Both the position numbers and the translations under genes were made by a program. This document shows, one piece after another, positions 11,610-24,260 of a stretch of 64,000 bases of DNA; positions within the stretch are counted from its first letter, which is position 1, and each line of letters opens with the position of its first letter. The notes under the pieces are model-generated. The model was not told where the DNA came from and did no database searches. It worked only from the letters and a program-made list of their open reading frames with translations. The stretch covers positions 79,542-143,541 of the forward strand of contig JTDE01000122.1 of assembly GCA_014338405.1 (NCBI GenBank). Reading direction: 5' to 3'. This DNA comes from Paragonimus skrjabini miyazakii. Lineage: Eukaryota; Platyhelminthes; Trematoda; Plagiorchiida; Troglotrematidae.

Positions 11610-14600
11610 GTACCTGTACAGAGACTGGCGGATGGCAAAAAGCGTTAATAATGACAATGCACATAATCTAAACAACGGAGTCAAGTTTTTAATAAATTTC
11701 TGTGGTTGTTTGAAGTTACTGTAAACTTATCATCCAGTTTGCTGAGACCTTTGCTATGACACTTCACAAGCCCGCTATGCGATCAAGAACAATTTTTGTT
11801 GACATTGTGGATATCCTAATAACCATTATTTCTTATACTTTTGTTTATTTAATTTTATGACTGTCTCTTTGAACCCATGAGACAATACGTCCTCTTAAGG
11901 GAACCTTCCCGTAATAATACATGTCCTTGTGTTTTCAGAATGTACCAAAGTCCCGAGCTCCCTCTAAATTTTTAGTAAAATGCTCCAACCTCATTCTACC
12001 TCATCACTGGACCTCACACCATAAACTAAATAGATCTTCTTAAGAGTATTCTAGTAAACTGCATGTCAAGAAAGAGCGTCATAAAATAATTATCACGCTT
12101 CTCTCAAGCTGCCAACCATACTGAATTGATGTTTGTGCACCGTCTGAAACCTAATTTGGTGTGCCTTTAACTAATTCCGTTGTATTTCACAGATGGAACT
12201 GCCATTCATGCAAATAAGGTTTTCATGAGCCAATTATCACACATATTCCACCAGCAAACAGGTCTCTTGAAATGTGACATGTGAGTTGTTGAATCAGGGA
12301 TTCCTGAAAATATTCGATTTATACATGAGAGGTACCTAACACATTCAAATGTACGCAAAATTCTATAGACAATCACTTTCAATATACAACATGTAGTGCA
12401 TGAATCACATTAGTGAATCTTGAGCCTCAGTTACGCAAGACATTATACCCCTTCTTGATTTACCATGTGAATAAAAAATCTGGGATATTCCTGCCTTTCT
12501 TTGAAAATAAATTGTGATCGATATTCCAGAAAACATCGCACGATTTGCATTTTCCCATTAACGTTTATCAAAGTAGTAATTTGTATTAAATGCAGGACTT
12601 CGCGTAAGTGCACTACAATCGTTACACTTTCTCGAACAATTACTTTGTGTTACATGCATTCCCGAGAGGTATTATACATATATAATTGTAAGTTCCCTCG
12701 GTCTCAACAATTTTAAGATCAGTTTCTTGATGTGATGAAGTCGTGGAGAGCAGATATGATCCGAAAGAGTAAACCATAAAACGTAACTAATCGGAACTAA
12801 GCCGTGTCTAAAGTTTTATTTCTGCCTATGCGGTAAAAAGCATTAATGTGATATAAATCAAAGCCATGTTTATATCACCCTATTTACATGTACAATGTTT
12901 CACCCAGGTAGAAACTTTCCGAAAGAAGCAATGTAGTCGGAAAATCATTCCCAATAGGTATCACTTTCATGGAGGCAAACCTCACACATTCGTGTGGAAA
13001 ATCTTCATTCGGTTAGCATGGGCTCATTTGTCTTAGAAAGGAGTGCTACGGCAGCGTTGGCTTACCAGGTTTAGTTCGTCTGTGAAGAAGGTACTGAGCA
13101 AATTACTAATGTATATACACCATTTGTATGCATGGTGATCTTAGGTAATGATGTTTTCCGTGTGTTTTTGAAGCATGTACAGTTGCTTCAATTCACGATA
13201 GTTCACATTATGGCTGAGTCACTTAATACGTTTTGTTTCCTCAGTGATAAGTTAGTGGTCATGCAAAGTCTTTTGGTTCTATAGACTAATTTTTGTTACT
13301 GCTGGACTCGGTAGACCATAATGAACAAACCAATTGCATAACAGGTGGTCCATCTAAGGTATGAACAAGAGAGGTATAAGTGACACGTTTTTAGAGGTCC
13401 TCAAGACCGGGAACAACTTGCGAATCATAATTTTATATTCACACTTTATGTCTTAATCTAACCATAAACAGCCATAAACAGCCTGTTCAGTGTCGCTTTG
13501 TCGTCCTAGATTTCCTGGGTTCGAGTAATCTATATTTGACCTTTGTCTAGATCATGCCAGCTGATCATATTTCATTCCGCAGACTGTCGTGCAATAGAAC
13601 GTAAATGATGACCGGATTGTGCCAAACCATACAGTTTTCGGCCAGTTTGTTCCTTTCTGGCCTGTACTGCCTACACGCTTTATATGAGTTGTACTTATGT
13701 CACAAAGTGCAAACTAGTGTTACGTGGTGCTGAGCATTCTTATAAACAATCGATGAAAAATTGTTATCGAAAGATAGATTTGTTAAAATGCAGTATTATT
13801 GATGAGTTCATGGGTAGCCAAAACTGACTACAGAACTCATTTTTCTTACTCTTACTGTCACACTCACACCATTCACATTCTGCCATACCTACATGCCACC
13901 ATCATGAGAAGGAAATACTCCACCAAGGAAACACTTTACATTCAACACAAAACATTATTCATTCAGAGACGACTGTGGTCAATTATGTTCTGGCAGCAAA
14001 TAACATTTCTCTAGAGGTAATCAACTGGTTCAACACGTTGACTGATGATGTAGATATGCTTCGCACATAGAACAAAGAATGTTGTACGTATTTTGACATC
14101 AAAGGTTGCTTTCACTTTCGCAAAAGAATTTTGTGTAGCAGTCAATAACTCTCAGGTTGCCTAATCTCAATTTATCACTTTTGTTTGAAGTAGATAAAAT
14201 GCATTCTAAATGTCATCCTCAGGCTAGCTGAAATTTACTGGTCAGAGTTTGAGTAGTGATTCTACCCAAGTAATGTTAACAAGGAGTTTTCAAGAGATTC
14301 ACGTAAGGACTATAGAAATTGGCATTTGTTAAATGCTCAACGCTGTGATCGAAAATGCCACAATTCGCCCAAATAAGCTATGTTGTACAGCCAACGTAAT
14401 CACTCAAGATATAATTTCCGGAGGTATTGCAAACGAGGAGATGCATAACAATGCTTTAGAGCTGACGCGAATTAATTTCGGTCTTGCTGTGTAGGTTGCG
14501 CCTTTACGATTGTAAAACTGAATCCGATGCAAAAATGTTGCTAACCAAATAAACAGAAAGTCATTCATGTTTGTCAACATCGTACGAGTCAATCACAGGA

Positions 14601-15388
14601 GCACGCAATTCCAGTTAGAAATTGGTTGACGTGACAAAAGTTTCAAAACGAGAAATGGAAGACTCGTTTCCAAACATCTGACCTGGTATCAGGACTAAAT
14701 GTGTGTCATTTGCAGTTTCAAGTTTATGGTATCCACAATTTATGCACCAAATGCAAATGTATTCTAGATCGAAGGGGTTTCGCTGTGTAAATTACACTCT
14801 GAGTAAGCTCTGCTTTTATGGCCGATATCCGGGTACTTCGGTTCGGATCTTATGGTTTTGCTTGCCACGTTAGTGGTAGGTGGTCACGATATCCTGCTAC
14901 TCGGTATCTGTAACCCACCGTAATCGCACATGACAGAGGAAAAGACGACACCAGATAAAAAATGTTTAGAAAAGGGATTACTTCAAAAGTATTTAGGGAA
15001 AACGTGATTGATGGTTACAAAATGGAGAATTCTATGGCTGGAAGTCACGCATTTTCAAAATGATTCATAATGCGCATAAACAAATAGAACAACTTTATGC
15101 AAATCAACGTTTTAGATTCACGTGTACGGTGTTAAAAAGTTATATTTTTGTTCCGGAGGTAGAAAAAGCGCGTCTGTTGTTGAAAATTACGATTTGATAG
15201 ACGTGTGATGAAAGTAGCCGTCTATTAAAAAAACCTTAAGAAATACGCTACCTAACATAGGTTATATTTTAAAAGGCAATTGATTCCGGTGTTTGGTTAA
15301 TCTTCTAGTAGAACTGTATTGTTGGCTTTGGTGAATGGCTTGCTATTATCATATTAACGTTTCTCACTAGAACGTATTTTTATTGCAG
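11610..15388. other. long stretch without a supported gene
   Basis: Weak signals only. At 12501-12716 (+) a 71-codon frame contains two GTAAGT donor strings (near 12603 and 12689) and an acceptor-like TATTCCAG at about 12530. At 13799-14014 (+) and 14404-14592 (-) there are 60-70-codon frames with no further support. A GGTTCGGATC string near 14851 resembles a Pol III B box, but no tRNA fold surrounds it. Confidence 0.4.
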
Positions 15389-15601
15389 AAGTTAGGTCTT
15401 CGCTGGCCAAAGTTTAGATCACCAGTCATATTGAATGATATCCATCAATCAGCCCGTTCTAGGAAAATGGAATCAACATGCAAGCTGATGTTCACCTCTA
15501 ACGAACATTCTAACTGCGACGAAAATCTAAATGTCTGCCTTGCAAACGATTTATTAGAGCACTGTGCTCAAATTGAAGTAAAGCTAAAGTACAGCACTTA
15601 G
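15389..15601 (+). CDS. candidate 3' terminal exon, unknown protein
   Basis: The acceptor TTTTTATTGCAG ends at 15388. The phase-0 frame gives 70 codons and stops at TAG 15599-15601. The peptide starts KLGLRWPKFRSPVILNDIHQ and is hydrophilic, with four scattered cysteines and no membrane segment. No AATAAA is seen close downstream. The family is not recognised. Both this and the 11448-11609 candidate are on the plus strand and could belong to one gene across a 3.8-kb intron, but nothing links them directly. Confidence 0.28.
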   Translation, partial: KLGLRWPKFRSPVILNDIHQSARSRKMESTCKLMFTSNEHSNCDENLNVCLANDLLEHCAQIEVKLKYST

Positions 15602-16533
15602 TTATTCGGACTTCTTTTGTTGGTATTCGAGTTGACTGGTTGTCTTAAGAAGAGATACAGTTGTAGATGTTGATTCCGTCAAGTGGACTGTCAGTCTGGT
15701 GTGAATCTTTGATTCCGTGTGTATACAAAACCATATTCTTGATTTCGATGAGCGCCGGCTTCTTCACTCAATAGAGACCAGCTACTATTTGAATCTTCAT
15801 TTACTGATTTGTAGAACTTTTCTTATTCAGAATAATCGAATGAAACACGTTGCATTGTTGGCTGATTTTGTCGTCAGTCAATTTATGTTCTAATTTGTGA
15901 GATCATTTTGCACTCTATCACATTCACTCTATTTCTCCCTCAGTAGTCAGTCGAATTTTAAAGTTGATAACCCGTTGCGTGAAACTTTCGGGGAGCTGTG
16001 ATCGGATGTATGCTGTCTTACTAATGTAGATTGGGAGTTATTTCTTGTAATTCATACAGCCTTGAATGCTGCGTTGTTTAAAATGTACTGTTTTGAATGA
16101 AATGCTGAAGATAATATGTGCTATAAACTGTGGAAAGTTTTCTATAATACGAGTGACAGGTGATAGTTCCTTAGATAAGGACCATTTATTCAACTTGGAA
16201 ACAAATAGTCTTGCAAAGTTCTTGTGAGAAAAACGTGCGGAATAATACTCCAGAGACACCAAACGGACTGTATTCATATAAAAAATTCGCTTAGTCACTT
16301 GGTTTTGTCTATGGTGGTGCAGTCATTTTAAAGGGCAGTAAGCCAACATTAGCAAGAACCTATGGACGATGTTATCACCTGGTATACTCTTTACCATAAA
16401 TCCATTGTACCTCATCACATTAAAGGACGTATACAGGCGTATATTTCACATATGGAGGTTTGGGTCTCGTATGAAAAACGTTGAAAGAAAACATCCATTC
16501 AAAATCAAGTCTTCGTTATACCTATCATAAACG
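15602..16533. other. non-coding stretch with one minus-strand frame
   Basis: At 16038-16277 (-) an ATG opens 79 codons (starting MNTVRLVSLEYYSARF) that are basic and hydrophobic. There is no poly(A) signal beyond the stop and no strong splice site. I leave it as unproven. Confidence 0.35.
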
Positions 16534-16655
16534 GGTCTCACTAGGAACAGAGGTCTCGAAGCCCCTCCGGCTTATTGAAGAGTTGAGCAGCGTTGGTGGA
16601 AAGACAAAGCCAGAAGAGAGTCTCACAACTTAGAGAAGGCTTGGCAGATGAATCG
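16534..16655 (+). repeat. dispersed repeat family A, copy 1
   Basis: This 120-bp segment is clearly homologous to the reverse complement of 62051-62169. Both share GAACAGAGGT[C/A]TCGAAGCCCCTCC and run together to GATGAATC, with roughly four bases in five identical and a few 1-2-base indels. One frame, beginning LGTEVSKPL, stays open in both copies until an indel, hinting at a once-coding element. Similarity appears to fade upstream of GTCTCACT. I cannot assign it to a known transposon class. Confidence 0.75.
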
Positions 16656-17664
16656 ATTTAAAGAGGCTCATCGAATGAGAATGGCTCTGTTGTTGTGTTG
16701 TAGTTTACTTTGATGCCGCCACTCTCGGTTCGAAGGGCGATGAATCGAGGTTTTTTGATCCCCCAACATGAAGTTGGCATCTGCATGATGGTCATCTAGG
16801 GTTGTCATTAAGTTCCACAACACTGGGTTTTATGGTAATATAGACCTGTATCCATTCTGAGTTGTTGTTTCTTAATCTGTCTGACTGATATCCGATCCCA
16901 GTATGCAACTGTGCGTGGGCTGCATACGCCTGCTCCATAATTTCTTCTGTAAAGAAGGTTACTACGCTGGATAAACAGCGTAGTTCCCCCAAAGTATTTG
17001 TCCTGTTTGTAATTCTTGTGAAATATGTCAAAGTGGGAAAAAGAAAGTGAGATGTTAGCATTTTGTTTATTTTCATGGTACGCACAAACAAAACCATTGT
17101 GTATGTGTAAAAGGGCACATGACAACAAGAACGGTAGTTTCAGGTAAATTGCACTAGCAAATCATAATCAATGCAACTGGAACGATACTGACTGCGTCAA
17201 CAACTTTTGTCCACAAAGAAGTGATAGATTCTGCTTGATTAGCATGGCTTTCGTGAATACCAAAATTTCGTGTGTTCATCACGTAACCACATTGCGAACG
17301 GTGCTAATGAATTATCCCAGTAGTCTCTATCCCAGATATGTTTGGCACTCAAGGACGCCGGGTTCCGGCTCAGCCACTATGCTTCTAGTGTTTGTTGTGT
17401 CATCGCGTTCAATGACCACTTAAGGATGTGTTTCGCTATTCGTTGTCATAAACTGTGGTTCACTCTACCAATACGCTTGTCATCGCAGCTGCAAGCGAAC
17501 AGGCAAATTAGGTGAGAGAGAGAGTGAGAGAGAAACGTCTGTTGGATCACGATTGGAATAACGGAAAAGGAGAGTACGAGTGGAGAACGACAGTCACAAT
17601 TCAGCCGCCGGGTAGGTACGATTTAAAGCTGACTGTGAATTTTTTCTACACCAGGTGCTATGTG
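16656..17664. other. non-coding stretch
   Basis: Two overlapping minus-strand frames (16792-17118 and 16808-17128, each over 100 codons) run through the same DNA. At most one could be coding, and neither has splice, start-context or poly(A) support. The stretch directly follows the family A repeat and may be more of that element. Confidence 0.4.
17513..17535. repeat. short GA-rich simple repeat
   Basis: A (GA)n tract with two GT interruptions. Confidence 0.8.
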
Positions 17665-17835
17665 ATGACCTAAAATTTTCGGTACACAAAACATTTAAGC
17701 AATTGTAAGGCAACCGGTGAGAACGCATAATGATGGATTTTGGGGGAAATAAAAATTCACAGAATTTCGAAAACTTCCCGCAGAGGTATATTCTTGAATA
17801 ACAAGTCGACATCAAGAGAACACACTTCAGAGTAA
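17665..17835 (-). mobile_element. Penelope-like element RT remnant (minus strand)
   Basis: Read on the minus strand, SLDVDLLFKNIPLREVFEIL matches the conserved SxDVxSLFTNVPLxET block of Penelope-like reverse transcriptases. It is followed, after a frame change, by an LCTENF-like block (family: LCTxNVQF). That is the RT motif just before the QxDGVAMGSPLGP block, which I cannot trace further. Stops and frameshifts make it a dead fragment. It points away from the plus-strand copy that begins 80 bp downstream, so the two are head to head. Confidence 0.6.
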
Positions 17836-17912
17836 TTCACACATATCCTCCGTTGTCACTGTAAAACTCAATATGAGCAAATGAAATCGCTCAGCACATG
17901 CTTGTCACACAT

Positions 17913-18563
17913 AAAAGGCTCGCCGAAATTACACGACGGCGGTGTCCCATTGAGACTCATTCTATAAATGGACAATTTGCGATACCATCAGCTCGCTAGA
18001 TGGTTTACTAATATTGTGAAATCAATTGGTGTGCGCTCCAAGTTCCGTTGTGTAGAAGATTCACTTGACTTGGCCAAACCTTTGAAGAATGTCCGCGAGT
18101 TGCACTGAAATGTTTTCTTTCAATATCTACTCGTTAATCACCAACGTATTTATGCGTGAGATTGTTGATATTCTACACACTTTTATTCCCTCCCAAATCT
18201 ACCACGTTGTATGCAAACTGATTACCTAAGGGATTTGATTCTTCTATGTACTATGAATACTCGGTTTCGTTTAGACAATACTGCTTACAAGCAGACTGAT
18301 GGCATGACAACTGGCAGCTAGTTGGGCCCGACACGGCTGATGTATTCCTGAAGATGATTGGAGGGCACATTCCGAACTCGATTGACAACGGAATTTTCTA
18401 CAAACGATACGTAGACGATATATCCTGTATTATGAATAAGATTCTTTTCAAACGACTTCCAAAGCTCCTGAATTCATTCCACCTCGAGTTAACAATTTCT
18501 TTTGAACAAAAGATGAAGAGGGATCTACTGTTTCTATACATTTTTATCAATCCCGACGAATAA
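17913..18563 (+). mobile_element. Penelope-like element RT remnant, copy 1
   Basis: RT motifs occur in the correct order across several frames. They are GSPKLHDGGVPLRLIL (family: GLPKxHKxGxPLRPI) at about 17917, a YHQLARWFTNIVKSIG block, and MFSFNIYSLITNV (family: SFDVxSLFTNVP) at about 18110. Then come YKQTDGMTTGS (family: YxQTDGVAMGSPLGP) at about 18285 and the catalytic YVDD at 18408-18419 inside FYKRYVDDIS. The sequence ends just after the palm. The family also has a C-terminal GIY-YIG endonuclease, which is missing here. Several stops and frameshifts show it is inactive. The reverse transcriptase would once have copied the element's RNA. Confidence 0.85.
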
Positions 18564-19202
18564 GACAAAATACACTGTGCGGTTATAGAGTAGCAGAGTG
18601 GAATGGCCGGGTTTTAATATTTGGATCCGACATAAGATTACTTTCTGTTTCGAGTAAATGAATAAAGGAAACTCAACGCTTCAAATTCCCCAAACAAATA
18701 ACCTTTACATGTACTACTGGTGGTTTTAAACGGTTACTTCTGATTCAGTGCAAAACAGTGATTGAACTGATGTGAATAGATTTCTGTGAGAACTATTTGG
18801 TATCCACTCAATTTCCTTTGAATTTTTCCAAGTTGTTTTTTGAAGCGAAGCTTCCAGGGAAAGACGCGAAATTTGTGAAGATTACTAATTCTCATTTGGG
18901 GCGTCTAAACAAAGACTGAATAATTTCATTAAGACTCAGCAACGCTTTGCCAGTTAGCTTGACAGCTTATCTTTGATTTGCTGGATCAACTTTGAAGAAT
19001 ATAACAGAACTACACCTTGAAAAACCAGAGCGAAAATGAGTCACAATTTCGAAAATTCACTACCTTGTGGGCAGATGTTAGTAATTACCACTGATAATTT
19101 GGAACATCTACACAATTTTTTGTCTGCCCAGTTTACCGAGATTCAAATGGGTGTGATTCCGTCGAGTATACATTTTTACTTACCATCGAACCAAGTAAAA
19201 AA
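18564..19202. other. spacer between two Penelope-like remnants
   Basis: No RT motif is recognised. A 62-codon frame at 19036-19224 leads directly into copy 2 and may be its decayed N-terminal region. The rest could be eroded element or unrelated insertion. Confidence 0.4.
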
Positions 19203-20319
19203 TATATACCCGGGTTCAGTTTGAAAACCTGTATGAACGAGTAAGAAGTCTAACTCTTGCTTCACCGGATAACGTGGATTTGTTTCGTGCTATGTTAGTT
19301 TGTATCTCGCATAAATGTCTATCGGCTCCTCTAGGCTAACACTGTTGTTTGTCCGATGAACACTACAAAGCCACAAAGAAGCTCAAGGAAATCGCTGCTC
19401 AGACAAAGGTTCTGACGTTGTCACAATAAGAAAGGATGACAAGAAGAATGGGATATTTTTTGATGCATAAAAATTCCAATTAAATATGGATCCATCTAAC
19501 AACTTTCTGATTGAAAAATAAATCTGTGAAACTATAACCGTTGACACACTGTGTGAGTATGTTCCTGAGATTCAGCATAAGAAATTGAAAACAACAAGAA
19601 CGCAGACACCGAGGATGAAAGGTCCACCAAAAATCCCCAAGACAGATACCCCGTTCGGACCGTTATGGTTTATGTACACTTCTGCATACGGCGATTTTTT
19701 ATGATGGTTAACGGACATCTTCAAAAACATTACGTCACTTATATCTCCCAGTTGTGTATTTAATCACTTCGAATAAACAGAAATTTTGGAGAGTAATTCA
19801 ATCAGTCCAAAAATGATACAATCCGTCGATATATACTTTTTATTCATCAATGTAGTCTTGTATAAGTTTGTTGAAATTTTATGCAATTTTATTTCCACTC
19901 AGAATGTAAGCTTACGCGTTCCATTAGATCTTCGTAAGGATCTTGATTTTTCACGTACTGAAGAAGTTTCGTTTGAAGTCGAAGGTGTCAATTATAGACA
20001 GATTGACGTTTGAGCTAAGAGTAGCTGACTGGGTCCTACATTGCCGGGTTTATTTTTCGGAATGCTTGGAAAGTAATTTCAAGAAAGAATTTCAAAGGTC
20101 CTGTTCTACAAACGTTACATGGATGACAATCTGGCTTTCACTGTTGGATGTTCCTTTGTTTCATTCTTATCAGGATTTAAGTCCATCCACTCAAATCTCA
20201 TTGTATCTAACGAGGTAGAGATCAACAGTCGTTTGCCATTCGTAGACATTCTTATGGTTAATCGTCAGGATAAAAAATGTCCAAGATCTGTTTATCGAAA
20301 GCCAACACAGAGCGCATAA
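19203..20319 (+). mobile_element. Penelope-like element RT remnant, copy 2 (most complete)
   Basis: It starts with the N-terminal block VQFENLYERVRSLTLASPDN, followed by VDLFRAMLVCIS, at about 19212. It continues with the fingers block GPPKIPKTDTPFGPLWF at about 19620, a degraded QSVDIYFLFINV block, and NYRQIDV (family: YxQIDGVA) at about 19990. The catalytic YMDD lies at 20116-20127, and the thumb-side blocks are LPFVDILMVNRQDKKC and SVYRKPTQSA, ending near 20319. At least four frame changes and several stops make it a pseudogene. No GIY-YIG endonuclease follows. It shares orientation with copy 1 but covers a longer N-terminal part, so the two are partial copies lying in tandem. Confidence 0.88.
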
Positions 20320-22790
20320 TACTTGTGAATTCTCAGCTTAACGCCTAACACCTCAGTACAACTCACCCACCACAGTGCATGCACTAATAACAAATTATTT
20401 CAACTGCGTGTTTAGTATGGAGTAAAATGGCTGACTAGACCAAAAAGTGCTCAGGCAACGATGAAGTAAAAATCAACAATCCTTTAGCTACTTCGTCTGC
20501 AATTTTGAAGTCCAAAAATTTCGTCGAATTTCAGGTCGGGAAGGGTGGCTGAGAGAGCGGTTCACCGCAGGAAACTTCAGCGAAAGTGTTAACTGTATTG
20601 AGAAGCAATTTATATAGTCTTGTCTTCCCATTCTTTCGAAATATTTTTACTTAATAATTTTGGTTCCAATTTTAGTCAGCGCCCATCCTAACGGTAAGAT
20701 CACTGGCTGAAAAGACGCACGAGCCGCTGGGCTTCCTTTTAAAAGCTTTCTTACTGTAGGAAAAAGAAATTCTGCGATATGTTAACACTTCGTTTGCTGT
20801 CATCAGTAACGAGCGTAAAACATGAGGGTTACCAGGTTGACTGATTTAGACAATTCCAAATAGCGTTACGCAATCAGTTCTCGAGTCTAATGGAGTTAGT
20901 GAAGCTGCCTTGCTCAAAACTCACCAGCCGTCCCTATGAACGCAAAAGAATTTGAAGCAATCCATGGTGTTGCCATTGCGTTAATAACATAATACTTAAT
21001 GCGACTGTCTACCCCTAGTTGTCTGTCGTATATAACCTGCATATTTTACGCATGTGATTGATGACAGTAAATGAAATGTCAACGTATCACAACAGGTCTT
21101 CTTTCTGCGCTGATTTCTATGCGCTGGGGAATGCAACGCTTCAAAACAGGCTGACAGTGGGCAATATCATGTGCATCTGCCAATTGAACATTGCTGTTTG
21201 ATTAAAACACGTAGGTTTCATGAATTATCCTGTGTCAATCCTCAGGATGTGATTGCAGCTTTTATCTACAGACGGACAAAACGCTGCGAATATAAGTATA
21301 TAACGAAGGAGCTATACAAACGAGTGGAATAATAACTACAATAATTTTGGGCCCACACTATAGTTTGGGAAAATATTTGGATTGAAAGACGTCTGAAAAT
21401 CTATAGGAAACCCATGGAGATTTTATAGAATAGTTTCGGGAAATATTTGTCTCAAAGATTGGGAAAGTGAAGTTAACAGTCAAGTATCCAACTAATGCTG
21501 ATCTTTAGTACTAGCTGCTAGGAAAAAGAACGAGTGAATGCAAATTTTCTATTGTTTTATTTGGAGCAACTTCCGAAAGCAGACAGGACAGATATGAAAT
21601 ATATTATGATGTATTTCAATGCCGAAACCATAAATTGAAACTGGAGAGCCAGATAACGTTTTGTGGAAATTGTAGCAAATATCAAGAAGCTACGAAGTTA
21701 TTGTCAAGCAACAGTGTCAGGGAGTATCTGTGAATTCACTGATAAGTCGCGTGACAACATTAATTGGCTAGAAAAACCCTGTTGCAGAAGATCTGGACCT
21801 AAGCTGAATTCGGACCAGAGGAAGAAACAGGGTGTCCAGAAGCTATACGTGCTTTACTGTCTGAGCTACGAACTCATGTTTAATGCGCAGAAATGTTAGA
21901 CTTGGCTCAGTTATCCACCTAGCCCTCCAAGTGATCCACGGAAATGACTACCAGAACAAGGTTCCTCGAAATATTGACGCTGGAATACACCAACGCGATT
22001 GGGTCTATTCTGAATATTTATAACTGTGGCTAATCCGTTGGAGAATAATATTTATTGAACAATGTATACCAACTTCTGTTCCGTTATTATGAAAAATTCG
22101 GCATAATTCTTAAGGACTACTCTGTTAATCATAATATTCCATTCATTTTGTTTCTCCTTATGTACCTCATAGACGGTACTAATGTTCTTATTGAAAGTTG
22201 TAAATTCTTGTATTGTAACAACTAGTTTCATTGGGCTTACAACTAATCTTTGTGAGGATGTTGTGCATGAAGAATATGGTTGCCGAGACTACGTCACGTA
22301 TGGAAAATTGTTCGCGTATTACTTTTTTTTGCTCCACTTACATATTAAGGGAGTGAGTTGGACGTAATGTCATTATTTTGTAAGCAAATGTATGTCTTTG
22401 AAAATGTTCAGTAATAACTTACAGCTCTACGGTTGACATTTGTAAGAGAGTGTTGACACCTGGTGGATGACTTATGACCCAGCATTTTACACCACTTGCT
22501 ACTACTGATATTATCACCTAGTGTTTGCTGAGATTTTAAAGTCAGCATACTTTGTCTCTGTATGTAGAAATTCTTACCAGACATACATTAACTCATCAGA
22601 TTCAAGTAGTAGCGTTTAGACTGCTTATAGTTTTATCAGCAACCGTAAGTATACTGTCAATATGTTTCACGGATCTCTTGTGACAAGAAAAACGTTGCGA
22701 AGAGGGCAACATCATTTCTGTGGAAGAACAAACAATTTCTTGTGAAATGAATGACACTGTTTTTAACAAACGCGGTAAAATTCAACTTAC
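20320..22790. other. non-coding stretch
   Basis: No gene or named element. Frames at 21663-21899 and 22182-22367 (+) lack ATG, splice or poly(A) support. The first part could still be eroded Penelope-like sequence. Confidence 0.45.
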
Positions 22791-22933
22791 CAGTATGTTG
22801 TAAACAGCATAAAAATGGAGAATCAGTCGCGATTGATACTGGTCTCGTGTAATTACGACTGTTAGTACATTATACCATTTTAAACATTTTCCTAGAGAAT
22901 ATAAGACCATCTTCAACATAGAGTTTGCTCTAA
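22791..22933 (-). CDS. candidate internal exon of a minus-strand gene
   Basis: On the minus strand the acceptor AATTTGCTTTCTAG precedes 22933 and a consensus GTAAGT donor follows 22791. The 143 bp between are open in one frame (two leading bases, then 47 codons, ending on a codon boundary). The peptide, starting RANSMLKMVLYSLGKCLKWY, is basic and partly hydrophobic. Its two-base start fits the one-base end of the candidate exon at 24261-24428, so the two could be spliced together. The family is unrecognised. Confidence 0.25.
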
Positions 22934-22998
22934 CTAGAAAGCAAATTTCAAACAATGACAGTCGTTTACGTTTCGATGTAATCAATGTTAATACATAC

Positions 22999-23197
22999 GT
23001 GTAGCCCGGAATAAAATGTATAACGACAAACTAGCCCAAGCAATGCTATGCAATTTATTATTTCTTTTCGTACAGTATTGTGACTAAATACAAGAAGTAA
23101 TGTTGCTAGATTGTGTAGTTCCATAATGCTACCAGATAAAACCCTCAAACTTTCGGTCAAGACGACGACGTCGAACTCTGTTTCCCTCATTTCAAAA
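22999..23197 (-). CDS. candidate internal exon, hydrophobic
   Basis: The minus-strand acceptor TTGTCTTGTCTATTTAG precedes 23197 and a CTACAC|GTATGT donor lies at 22998-22993. The frame (one leading base, then 66 codons) includes FDVVVLTESLRVLSGSIMEL and two hydrophobic stretches. Its phase (ends on a codon boundary) does not fit the next minus-strand candidate (needs one base). Either a further exon lies between, or one of the two is not real. Confidence 0.2.
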
Positions 23198-23352
23198 CTA
23201 AATAGACAAGACAATATTGAAAAAAAGACTGTACCCGATAGAGGAATTTACTTATTCATTGTATTCATAAACCTAAAACTTGCTCAAGTCTTGATGGCCA
23301 CTTTACTTTTTCCTAGACAGAAGCCTTTAGATCACACCGTCACTTGAATCTA

Positions 23353-23541
23353 CTATTCCGGTTGCTCAGAGTTCGCAACAGTATAGCTGATGTCTTTTGT
23401 ACATTCACATTGTTTAGGTGTTATCTGAACAGAATCAACCATAGGTTCGTGTTGTCTGTTTAGTTTGGCGTAACTCACAGGACGAAACGTCCGCAGACAA
23501 ATGTTTAGCTTGTCATACCGAAGTGTGAATACTGCGTACAT
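23353..23541 (-). CDS. candidate small ORF or first exon
   Basis: A minus-strand ATG at 23541-23539 opens 62 codons (MYAVFTLRYDKLNICLRTFR at the start) ending at a stop at 23353-23355. A perfect GTGAGT donor string sits after codon 21 (exon end 23479), so it may be a short first exon instead of a complete ORF. There is no signal peptide or known domain. It lies upstream of the 22.8-23.2 kb minus-strand candidates. Confidence 0.2.
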   Translation of the reverse strand: MYAVFTLRYDKLNICLRTFRPVSYAKLNRQHEPMVDSVQITPKQCECTKDISYTVANSEQPE

Positions 23542-24260
23542 ACAAAGTTATGTAATTCAATAATCCGCCATGTGATATTGCGTACACACACATAATCTTG
23601 TTTAGGATAACTGCCGCATTCCTAGTTCATAATGAGAAATGACCAGAAAAGTTATATTACAGACCGGAAAATGTTCGTTTTAAGTGGTTATGAAATGTGT
23701 TCCGTCAATGGAGTTGCTTAAGACGAAACATGTATTGCCGTTCAGTAGTGTTCTTTGAGTTATGATGTATTTTGGTGCAGAGTGGATAAATAATGTAGGC
23801 AGCAATGCACAGTGAGTTATTCACTTCGATGCGCAGGCCGTTCAGTCCATGTTTATCATACTTGTATTGAATCTTTGAAGGCGTTGCAATAGTGAATTGA
23901 AAGGCGGAGTGTGCATCGTGTTTTATTCATTCATCGGTCTGTCACAGCCATGAGTCTAATATGACGGTACTTTCATTTGAATCCTTTGTCATCATATCAG
24001 TGAGGAAGAACAATAGACAAAAATCTATATAAAGAGTGGACAAAACAACGTTAACCCGAAAAACTATCGGAGGTGAGAGTGAAAATACCAGACTACGAAA
24101 AGCTGTTATCACAGTTAGCGTTTTTAGTCAGATACATCAGTGATTTTGGTGTAAGTGACCTTGTCTTCGTGCTCTGCATAACATTCAAACCAGTAGCCAT
24201 AGCTGACTGATTGCAAATATGGTGTGTTTTAAAGTATATGGTTGCGAACTACCGCGTTAC

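Noticed and set aside
16792..17128. Two overlapping minus-strand frames of more than 100 codons
   Set aside because: They cannot both be coding, and neither has a supported start, splice site or poly(A) signal. No family resemblance was seen.
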